From the NCBI GenBank assembly GCA_029240955.1, contig JARDZH010000227.1, positions 1 to 5,020 of the forward strand: a DNA stretch of 5,020 nucleotides, given 5' to 3'. The translations under genes were made by a program, and so were the position numbers. The notes under the pieces were generated by a model that searched no databases, was not told where the DNA came from, and was given only the letters and a program-made list of their open reading frames with translations. Shown here piece by piece: positions 1-4,549 of this stretch (positions are counted from its first letter, which is position 1; every line of letters begins with the position of its first letter). Source of the DNA: Pseudomonas sp. GTDB lineage: Bacteria > Pseudomonadota > Gammaproteobacteria > Pseudomonadales > Pseudomonadaceae.

Positions 1-284
1 GTCACGATAATGGTGCTGCCAGGCCCCGGCACCAGTGGACGCATGCCGATGGTCTGCGACAGATCGATGACCGGCAGCGTTTGGCCGCGCAAATTCACCA
101 CGCCGCACACGAACGAGTGGCGCTGCGGCATCAGGGTAAGCTTGGGGAGCTGCAGGACTTCCTGCACTTTGAAGACGTTGATTGCAAACAGCTGCCGACC
201 CGCGAGGCGGAACATGAGAATTTCCAGGCGATTCTCGCCCACCAGCTGTGTGCGTTGGTCTACTGTGTCGAGAATGCCAGCCAT
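1..284 (-). CDS. cheV: Chemotaxis adaptor CheV, N-terminal part (runs off left edge)
   Basis: CheV couples chemoreceptors to the CheA kinase in the cytoplasm. The family has an N-terminal CheW-like domain and a C-terminal receiver domain that tunes coupling by phosphorylation. The 94 full codons visible begin MAGILDTVDQRTQLVGENR and enter a CheW fold from about residue 20 (LEILMFRLAGRQLFAINVFK). The CheW hallmark GVVNLRGQTLPVIDL lies at residues 61-75. The N-terminal lead before the CheW domain matches Pseudomonas CheV rather than plain CheW, but the receiver domain that would settle this lies outside the window. The ATG at 284 is preceded by GGAG (290-293) at 5-base spacing. A sigma-28 promoter lies upstream at 325-351, so the gene is probably expressed with late flagellar and chemotaxis genes. 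Nothing in the visible part looks broken. Confidence 0.9.
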   Translation of the reverse strand, partial: MAGILDTVDQRTQLVGENRLEILMFRLAGRQLFAINVFKVQEVLQLPKLTLMPQRHSFVCGVVNLRGQTLPVIDLSQTIGMRPLVPGPGSTIIV

Positions 285-324
285 TTTAGCTCCAGAAGCG
301 TTGATCGTTGAGTCAGCCTTTCCT

Positions 325-351
325 GTATCGGCTGAAATGAGCCGGACCTTA
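325..351 (-). promoter_or_regulatory. Sigma-28 (FliA) promoter for cheV
   Basis: Read on the minus strand this is TAAGGTCC-N11-GCCGATAC, against the enterobacterial FliA consensus TAAAGTTT-N11-GCCGATAA. The -10 element matches at 7 of 8 positions and the spacing is exactly 11. Transcription should start near 318, leaving a leader of about 34 bases before the CheV start codon. This is the strongest promoter match in the window. Confidence 0.8.
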
Positions 352-378
352 ATCCCAAGAAAGGGGACACGCGGTCAT

Positions 379-397
379 TGATGTCACATTAACATCA
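379..397. repeat. Interrupted palindrome upstream of the cheV promoter
   Basis: TGATGT-N7-ACATCA is a perfect 6-base inverted repeat with a 7-base spacer. It sits roughly 60-80 bases upstream of the predicted cheV transcription start, where an activator site would be plausible. The half-sites match no regulator I can name with confidence. Confidence 0.35.
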
Positions 398-474
398 TGC
401 TCTACTGCTGTCGCTGCCAGGCGCAGTCCCGCACGCTCTCGAACCCGCAAAAAATAAATTGAACTTTTCCCCGC

Positions 475-512
475 CTAAGGGTGTCCCTTAGCAGCCATCA
501 GGGCTGACCTGA
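475..512. repeat. Cluster of three overlapping small palindromes
   Basis: Three perfect inverted repeats are packed into 38 bases: CTAAGGG-TGT-CCCTTAG (475-491), CAGCC-ATCAG-GGCTG (492-506) and TCAGG-GCTGA-CCTGA (498-512). The last two share bases and could not form at the same time. An A-rich tract and GAACTT (461-466) precede the cluster. GAACTT resembles the -35 of AlgU-type promoters, but the matching -10 (TCCCT after 17 bases) is poor. No run of at least five Ts follows, so this is unlikely to be a normal terminator. Confidence 0.5.
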
Positions 513-655
513 TATTTTCTCCTTCTATTTGCCACTATTGTGACGCCTTTCTCATTTGCATGAAGGGAGTCAGGCTTGTGTCCGCTTTTCAATCCTCATC
601 ATCAGTCTGTCGATCCCGGTCGCATGTCGAACCGAGACAGTCGGTAAGATCTCGC

Positions 656-682
656 GGAACAATCCTGACCCGTTGCCACACA
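656..682 (+). promoter_or_regulatory. Weak Hrp-box-like sequence
   Basis: GGAACA-N14-CCACACA resembles the HrpL promoter consensus GGAACC-N15/16-CCACNNA of plant-pathogenic pseudomonads. The -35 block matches 5 of 6 and the -10 block matches fully, but the spacer is at least one base short. The nearest downstream start codon is at 844. It may be chance, and it matters only if the organism carries hrpL. Confidence 0.15.
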
Positions 683-843
683 CTTGCTGGTGCTTCGGGT
701 GTCACTTCGCTTAAATATCAATGTGCCACCATCGAGTTAAATTCGGAAACACCCTACAGACATTCATTCGAATACAACGTTAACTGTCAGCCGTTCGCTG
801 CAAGTGAAACTAACTCGCTGCCCTTGATGTGTGGAGAGACAGG

Positions 844-1275
844 ATGCTGAACAGTAACGATTGGCATGAAACCCACGGCCAATTCTTGATCGACTCGCAG
901 GCGCTGCTCTTCAAATCCGAGGAGTGTCTGTCGCACCTCGAACTGTTCGGGGAAGACGAGGACGCCGCCACCTGTCTGCCGGCCACGCTCAACCGGCTCA
1001 GTGAACTGGCCGCGAACGCATCCGTGGACTCCATCGCCGACTTCTCCCGCCAGCTGGCTGTCGTGCTCGAACGCCATGGCGCCGGCACTCCTCTGCCGCG
1101 CGATGCCCTGCTGGTTATCAAGAGCTGCCTGACCTTGATGTCCTGGCAACTGGAGCTTATCGACCCTCGAACAGGTGAGCTGCCCATGGACGGCGACGAG
1201 CAACGGGAGCTGCTCGACCGGCTGGCCGACACCTGCAGCGTGACCGACTCCGCGACGAATTGCGCGATCGAATAG
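844..1275 (+). CDS. Small acidic HPt-like protein, probable signalling role
   Basis: This encodes 143 residues, predicted cytoplasmic, with no signal peptide or membrane helix. It looks all-helical: residues 12-36 (QFLIDSQALLFKSEECLSHL), 45-77, 85-105 and 117-130. The layout, and particularly SIADFSRQLAVVLE following a preceding helix, resembles the P1 (HPt) domain of CheA. In my hand alignment the CheA acceptor histidine falls at Asn50 (PATLNRLSEL), and the usual HTLKG motif is absent, so phosphotransfer looks unlikely. It might bind or inhibit a partner, or the similarity may be only helical. The ATG at 844 is chosen because GGAGAG (833-838) sits 5 bases upstream; a GTG at 829 in the same frame is upstream of that site and less likely. 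It stands alone: the divergent cheV is 559 bases away, and a terminator lies 129 bases past its stop. I do not recognise a named gene. Confidence 0.8.
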   Translation: MLNSNDWHETHGQFLIDSQALLFKSEECLSHLELFGEDEDAATCLPATLNRLSELAANASVDSIADFSRQLAVVLERHGAGTPLPRDALLVIKSCLTLMSWQLELIDPRTGELPMDGDEQRELLDRLADTCSVTDSATNCAIE

Positions 1276-1331
1276 CCTTCAGCGTCTCACGCCGCATTAG
1301 AGCGATCGCTCATCCATATGCGGGGTAAATT

Positions 1332-1345
1332 CAAACTACCGTTTG
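1332..1345. promoter_or_regulatory. PsrA-type palindrome
   Basis: CAAAC-TACC-GTTTG is a perfect 5-base inverted repeat and fits the described PsrA operator, (G/C)AAAC-N2-4-GTTT(G/C). PsrA is the TetR-family fatty-acid-responsive regulator acting on rpoS and beta-oxidation genes in Pseudomonas. A possible -10 (TAATAT, 1347-1352) lies just downstream, but no good -35 is visible. The motif is short, so chance occurrence is a real possibility. Confidence 0.3.
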
Positions 1346-1361
1346 TTAATATCGAAAGTTG

Positions 1362-1375
1362 TGCACGGATGTGTA
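1362..1375 (+). other. GGA-loop hairpin fitting an RsmA/CsrA site
   Basis: TGCAC-GGAT-GTGTA can form a five-pair stem (one G-U) with GGAT as the loop. The embedded CACGGATG (1364-1371) fits the CANGGANG binding consensus of RsmA/RsmE/CsrA, which prefer GGA in a hairpin loop. It is transcribed on the plus strand, 29 bases before the terminator stem. It could lie in the 3' end of the HPt-like mRNA or in a separate small RNA. Confidence 0.3.
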
Positions 1376-1403
1376 GCTTCATTAAGGTAAGATTGCAGAC
1401 CAG

Positions 1404-1424
1404 ACCGGAGAAATCCGGTTTTTT
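1404..1424 (+). terminator. Intrinsic terminator
   Basis: ACCGGA-GAAA-TCCGGT forms a perfect 6-base-pair stem with a GAAA tetraloop, followed by five Ts (1420-1424), then CTT. It would end transcripts from the HPt-like gene (stop at 1275) or from a small RNA starting near 1350. It separates that unit from the downstream kinase operon, which must therefore have its own promoter between about 1425 and 1562. Confidence 0.85.
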
Positions 1425-1504
1425 CTTGACTTCCTTAGATGCAGTCCTTAATTGTCTGGCTGGTTTAAGCGACGAAGCAGATATCCAAGTTGGGACTGCT
1501 ACGG

Positions 1505-1529
1505 GACCGGCGCGGATAATCGTCCGGTC
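1505..1529. repeat. Inverted repeat upstream of the kinase gene
   Basis: GACCGG-N13-CCGGTC lies 34 bases before the kinase start codon. It could be an operator, for example for autoregulation. Similar sequence (GACCGG with TCCGGT) occurs in the terminator stem about 100 bases upstream, which may be chance. No convincing -10 was found in this spacer; TTGACT at 1426-1431 and TTGACA at 1531-1536 lack good partners. Confidence 0.3.
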
Positions 1530-1562
1530 ATTGACAAAGACTTTCGGTGACTTCACTCGTTT

Positions 1563-2456
1563 ATGCACGCCAGCACCCCATCTTCAAGGCTCGGGCGTTT
1601 CGACAGCCGCCACGCCCAGTGGCTCACGGCTGTGCTGTGCATCGTGGCAGCTGTGGCCAATCTTGCGCTGTTTCTCACCGGAAAATCGGTATTCACACCG
1701 TTACTGATGTTCAACATGATGACCTTCGTCATCGTCTGCGCGGTACAGCTGCATTCACGGCGTCTGATCCAATTGCAGCCTCGGGAACTGGCGGAGCGCT
1801 TGCTGCACGTTCAAGAGTCGGAGCGTCAGCGCTTGAGCAGGGAGTTGCATGACGACATCGGCCAGATGCTGACCGCCGCCCGGATGCAGAATGACTGGCT
1901 GCTGCGTCGCCTGCCTGCGGACCTTCATCCTCACGGCGAACAGTTGGGCACGGTGCTGGAAGAGACCCTGAACAAGGTGCGCGACCTCTCGGCGATTCTC
2001 AACCCGCGCCAGCTGTCGAGCCTGGGTCTGGAGGCCAGCCTGCGTGCACATCTGATCACTACCCTCGCTGACAGTCCGGTGCGCTGGAGCTTCGAATGCC
2101 AGCAGCGCGTAACCGGCGTTCCGGACGAGATGGCCATGGCAGCGTTCCGCATCACTCAGGAAGCCGTGACCAACATGCTCCGCCATGCCCAGGCGCGCAA
2201 TCTGCTGGTACGCCTGCAGCGCCTGCCCGCCGGACTTTCCCTGTTCATCAGCGACGACGGCATTGGCTTCGAGCCGGCCATCGACCCTGCGGGTGAAGGT
2301 CAGCGCGGCATAGCCGGCATGACCGAGCGCGTCGCCCTGCTCGGCGGTTGCTGGACGCTCCACAGCTGCCCGGGTCAAGGCACCCGTATCGACGTGCTGC
2401 TGCCCTGGCCCGCCCGCGAACGGGAGCGCGCAACCTCCTTTAAGAAGCCTCAATGA
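1563..2456 (+). CDS. Two-helix membrane sensor histidine kinase, NarL type (HisKA_3)
   Basis: This encodes a 297-residue inner-membrane kinase that should autophosphorylate on histidine and pass phosphate to the regulator encoded next to it. Two hydrophobic helices (about 20-39 and 44-63) are joined by a very short loop (GKSVFT), with arginines on both cytoplasmic flanks. There is no periplasmic sensor domain. A dimerisation helix follows, with the HisKA_3 H-box ESERQRLSRELHDDIGQ and acceptor His96. The ATPase domain shows the N-box (ITQEAVTNMLRHA, Asn204), a DDGIGF box (231-236), a glycine-rich GQRGIAGMTERV (246-257) and the closing GTRIDVLLP. All catalytic elements appear intact. The ATG at 1563 is the first possible start, because an in-frame TGA lies at 1548-1550; the ribosome site is weak (GGTGA, 12 bases away). 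The signal is unknown. The gene overlaps the regulator gene by 4 bases. Confidence 0.93.
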   Translation: MHASTPSSRLGRFDSRHAQWLTAVLCIVAAVANLALFLTGKSVFTPLLMFNMMTFVIVCAVQLHSRRLIQLQPRELAERLLHVQESERQRLSRELHDDIGQMLTAARMQNDWLLRRLPADLHPHGEQLGTVLEETLNKVRDLSAILNPRQLSSLGLEASLRAHLITTLADSPVRWSFECQQRVTGVPDEMAMAAFRITQEAVTNMLRHAQARNLLVRLQRLPAGLSLFISDDGIGFEPAIDPAGEGQRGIAGMTERVALLGGCWTLHSCPGQGTRIDVLLPWPARERERATSFKKPQ

Positions 2457-3112
2457 CTTGCAATCTACTACTGATCGATGACCATTCACTGATCAGAGCC
2501 GGCGTGCGCGCCATGGTCCTGGACATCCCGGGCTATGCGGTCATCGGTGAAGCCGCCGACGCCACGCACTTGCCGGCTCTGGCACTCGAACTCAATCCCG
2601 ACATCATCCTGCTGGATATCAGCATGAGGGAAACCAACGGCCTTGACGCTCTGGAGAGCCTGCTCAAGGTCCGTCCGCTGAGCAAGGTCCTGATCCTGTC
2701 GATGCACACCGATCCGGACATCATCATGCGTGCGCTGGAAATGGGCGCTCATGGGTACCTGCTCAAGGATGCGACCTCGACGGAACTGCACCAGGCGCTC
2801 AACGCGTTGCGCTATGACGAGCGGTATCTGAGCCCGGCGATCGCGCACACCGTCATCAATCGCGCGCTGCGTGGCAACCCGCTCGCGTCAGCAACGCGAC
2901 TGGCGCAGTACAACCTGACCGCGCGCCAACTGGAAATCCTGCGGCTGATCGTGCGTGGTAAATCGACCCGGGAAATCGCCAGCGGCCTGAACCTCAGCAT
3001 CAAGACGGTGGAGACTCACCGTGCGCAGATCATGAAGCGTCTGCAGATCTTCGACGTCGCAGGCCTGGTGCTGTTCTGTGTGCGTGAAGGCATCATCAGC
3101 CTGGATGACTGA
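2453..3112 (+). CDS. LuxR/NarL-family response regulator
   Basis: This 219-residue DNA-binding regulator is the likely partner of the upstream kinase; the ATGA overlap implies one transcript and coupled translation. The receiver domain (about 4-120) has the acidic pair Asp9/Asp10, phospho-acceptor Asp55 in IILLDIS, Ser83 (ILSMH) and Lys105 (YLLKD). The C-terminal LuxR-type helix-turn-helix spans about 152-213, with LTARQLEILRLIVRGKS and IKTVETHRAQIMKRL as its hallmarks. One oddity is that the loop after Asp55 reads DISMRETNG, with Arg59 where most receivers have proline (DxxMPxxxG). Otherwise the protein looks complete and functional. The start is fixed by the overlap; Shine-Dalgarno is poor. 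Its last 17 bases overlap the end of the convergent lipid kinase gene. Target genes cannot be read from the window. Confidence 0.94.
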   Translation: MTCNLLLIDDHSLIRAGVRAMVLDIPGYAVIGEAADATHLPALALELNPDIILLDISMRETNGLDALESLLKVRPLSKVLILSMHTDPDIIMRALEMGAHGYLLKDATSTELHQALNALRYDERYLSPAIAHTVINRALRGNPLASATRLAQYNLTARQLEILRLIVRGKSTREIASGLNLSIKTVETHRAQIMKRLQIFDVAGLVLFCVREGIISLDD

Positions 3113-4013
3113 GTTGCGCCGTCTGGCCAAGTACCGGTGAGTCCTTGGGCAAATGCACCAGAATGGCGGCAGGTCGTGCGACGAACCGCAGGTCCTCGCC
3201 GGTCAGCGGCTCCCCATCCAGGTTGATATCCAGACCCTGCGCGGACTTCAGCTCGACCCAGGGCAAGCGCGCCCTGATGAACATGTTGTCGATGCCCAGT
3301 CCACCTTCGAGCAGGCTTCTGAGGGTGCCGACCACTTCCTGAGGTGCCGGCAGAATGCTCACGTCCAGCAATCCGTCATCGGCCACTGCGGTCGGGCACA
3401 GCACATGACCGCCGCCCGCCTGCCGGCCATTGCCGATACCCAGCGCCAGCAGATCGCCGCGCCAGTGGAAGTCCGGCCCGGTCAGCTCGCCGTGAGCGGC
3501 ATGCAGCTCGCTGAACCGCGTCAGACCGGTGAACAGATAGGCCGCGCCGCCCAGCACCTTCTTGAGTTCCTCGGACGTGTTGGCCGTGACCTGACTGCCG
3601 AAGCCTCCGGTCGCCATGTTGAGAAACAGCTTGCCGCCGACCTCGCCCAGATCGACCGCTGCAGGCGTTTCGTCGAGCAAGTCCAGCGCGTCGGCCACTT
3701 CCAGCGGAATGCCGGCAGCCCGGGCGAAATCGTTGGCGGTGCCGAGCGGCAGAACCGTCAGGCTAGCCTGCTGGTCGGCGCGTCCGATCGCTTCGGCGAT
3801 GTCCCGCAGCGTGCCGTCGCCACCGCCTGCAACGATTCGACTGTGCCCCGCCGCCAGCGCCTCGCGGACCAGCCGCTGCGCGTCGCCGCCTTCCCAGGTC
3901 AGGCGGACTTCAAGATCCCATCCCTGCTTGCGTTTCTCTCCGACGGCCGCACGCACTTCTTCATTCAGCGATTGCTTGCCGTGCAATATCAGCATTGCCC
4001 TGCGTTGTGTCAT
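3096..4013 (-). CDS. yegS: YegS-like lipid kinase (diacylglycerol kinase family)
   Basis: YegS proteins are soluble, metal-dependent lipid kinases; E. coli YegS phosphorylates phosphatidylglycerol in vitro, and the cellular role is unsettled. The 305-residue product (E. coli is about 299) aligns along its whole length. It has LILHGK at the N-terminus, the nucleotide-binding GGGDGT (63-68), LPLGTANDFAR (88-98), NMATGGFG (132-139), ALGIGNGRQAGGG (190-202), CPTAVADDGLLDV (206-218) and the catalytic-region NLDGEPL (264-270). The ATG at 4013 is chosen over an upstream ATG at 4115 because GGAGG (4019-4023) precedes it by 5 bases and family similarity begins there. The C-terminus is about 10 residues longer than in E. 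coli, and this tail overlaps the response regulator by 17 bases. No terminator lies between the convergent genes. The promoter is not evident. Confidence 0.93.
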   Translation of the reverse strand: MTQRRAMLILHGKQSLNEEVRAAVGEKRKQGWDLEVRLTWEGGDAQRLVREALAAGHSRIVAGGGDGTLRDIAEAIGRADQQASLTVLPLGTANDFARAAGIPLEVADALDLLDETPAAVDLGEVGGKLFLNMATGGFGSQVTANTSEELKKVLGGAAYLFTGLTRFSELHAAHGELTGPDFHWRGDLLALGIGNGRQAGGGHVLCPTAVADDGLLDVSILPAPQEVVGTLRSLLEGGLGIDNMFIRARLPWVELKSAQGLDINLDGEPLTGEDLRFVARPAAILVHLPKDSPVLGQTAQLSHPG

Positions 4014-4144
4014 GACCCCCTCCAAAAAAGTGACCTGTAAGAAAAGCCCTGCGAGCGACGCGCATCCATGTCGGCGCTGATCAGTGACTTCCCACTGAAC
4101 GCGGACACTTTTCATACAGCGCTTGAATCTGACCCCTGACAGAC

Positions 4145-4175
4145 AAAAAAAGCCCTTGCTAAAGCGATTTTTTTT
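4145..4175. terminator. Weak bidirectional terminator-like element
   Basis: Seven As (4145-4151) and eight Ts (4168-4175) flank GCCC-TTGC-TAAA-GCGA. The four-pair TTGC/GCGA stem plus A/T pairing gives a weak, bulged hairpin with a U-run on either strand. No gene obviously needs termination here. It may be a decayed terminator or the end of an unseen small RNA. Confidence 0.25.
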
Positions 4176-4198
4176 CAGCGCGCCTCGAACGCGCGCTG
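4176..4198. repeat. Perfect 8-base inverted repeat
   Basis: CAGCGCGC-N7-GCGCGCTG is a GC-rich perfect stem directly after the T-run of the preceding element. It is followed by a C-run on the plus strand and an A-run on the minus strand, so it is not itself a terminator in either direction. Function unknown. Confidence 0.5.
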
Positions 4199-4357
4199 CC
4201 CCCCGTAATCACTGAGGATCAGGCCCGATCTTGAGACATTGGCCGATCGTCGGATTAACAGTTTCTGAGCGCACACAGCTGCAAGGCCCGTTTCATGAGC
4301 TTTACTGTGAAGCGTCCACCCGTTCGGATATATTTTTTCTTAAATCGATGAAATGCC

Positions 4358-4371
4358 GTCAATAAATGGAT
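4358..4371 (+). promoter_or_regulatory. FleQ-box-like sequence upstream of the exopolysaccharide gene
   Basis: GTCAATAAATGGAT matches 11 of the 13 specified positions of the FleQ consensus GTCaNTAAAtTGAC from Pseudomonas. FleQ is the c-di-GMP-responsive regulator that controls flagellar and exopolysaccharide genes. It lies 178 bases upstream of the start codon of a probable exopolysaccharide gene, a fitting context. A weaker, inverted match (GTAAGTTTATTACC, 4487-4500; 9 of 13) lies right after TTGACA. Confidence 0.4.
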
Positions 4372-4443
4372 GGACCTGACGACATAGATGCATGAGGGAC
4401 ACCCGTTTCAACTATGAAAAATATCTTGCGGTGACAAGTTCCT

Positions 4444-4463
4444 GACTACGCTTGAGCGGAGTC
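4444..4463. repeat. Imperfect hairpin upstream of the exopolysaccharide gene
   Basis: GACTACGC-TTGA-GCGGAGTC pairs over eight positions with one A/G mismatch. It ends 12 bases before a seven-T run (4476-4482), too far for a standard intrinsic terminator. It could be an operator or a leader RNA structure, depending on where transcription starts. Confidence 0.3.
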
Positions 4464-4480
4464 GGATTAAAGCTGTTTTT

Positions 4481-4508
4481 TTGACAGTAAGTTTATTACC
4501 GGCATGTT
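4481..4508 (+). promoter_or_regulatory. Possible sigma-70 promoter, perfect -35 only
   Basis: TTGACA (4481-4486) is a perfect -35 element, but with a 16-base spacer the -10 would be CATGTT, matching only 3 of 6. If used, it would give a leader of about 35 bases and would need an activator. The weak second FleQ-like box lies within its spacer. Confidence 0.2.
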
Positions 4509-4549
4509 CGGTCGATGCGTGGGGCATCGATTGGCAGTGAGGGAGCTTT

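Larger units (their letters stand above)
285..843. other. Long non-coding region between cheV and the HPt-like gene
   Basis: No convincing gene was found in these 559 bases. Base composition is more AT-rich than in the flanking genes. The stretch holds the cheV ribosome binding site and sigma-28 promoter, an interrupted palindrome (379-397), an A-rich tract (449-458) followed by GAACTT at 461-466, a cluster of three small hairpins (475-512), and a weak Hrp-box-like sequence (656-682). An open frame at 560-850 lacks a Shine-Dalgarno sequence, uses rare AGA/AGG codons and resembles no protein I know. I found no good sigma-70 promoter for the gene at 844. Confidence 0.6.
4014..4549. other. Divergent intergenic region between yegS and the exopolysaccharide gene
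   Basis: These 536 bases hold no convincing gene. The part next to yegS carries its strong ribosome site. In the middle are an A7/T8-flanked weak hairpin (4145-4175) and an 8-base-pair palindrome (4176-4198). From about 4310 to 4440 the DNA turns AT-rich and includes a FleQ-like box (4358-4371). An imperfect hairpin lies at 4444-4463, followed by a T-run and TTGACA. Several GGA motifs (4368, 4372, 4397, 4458, 4464 and AGGGA at the ribosome site) lie in the possible leader and might suit RsmA control, but this is loose. Confidence 0.6.

Noticed and set aside
560..850. 96-codon open frame on the plus strand ending just inside the HPt-like gene start
   Set aside because: No Shine-Dalgarno sequence, many rare codons including AGA and AGG, no recognisable protein features, and base composition like intergenic DNA.
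1531..1536. Perfect TTGACA before the kinase gene
   Set aside because: No acceptable -10 sequence occurs at 16-18 bases, and a promoter here would start inside or at the coding region.
1318..1707. 129-codon open frame on the plus strand
   Set aside because: It runs through the intrinsic terminator and into the kinase gene in another frame, has no ribosome site, and shows no family likeness.
1755..2489. 244-codon open frame on the minus strand opposite the kinase
   Set aside because: Antisense shadow of a GC-rich gene whose sense product has every expected kinase motif.
3153..4040. 295-codon open frame on the plus strand opposite the lipid kinase
   Set aside because: It is the antisense shadow of yegS, which has a complete set of family motifs and a strong ribosome site; the antisense product is low-complexity with no known motif.
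4014..4115. Longer N-terminus for the lipid kinase from an ATG at 4115
   Set aside because: The extra 34 residues have no likeness to the family, and the ATG at 4013 has a near-perfect ribosome site at ideal spacing.
4242..4249. GCCGATCG resembling a sigma-28 -10 element
   Set aside because: No TAAA-like -35 block lies at the required distance.
4444..4482. Hairpin plus T-run considered as an intrinsic terminator
   Set aside because: The stem has a mismatch and ends 12 bases before the T-run, and there is no upstream plus-strand gene to terminate.
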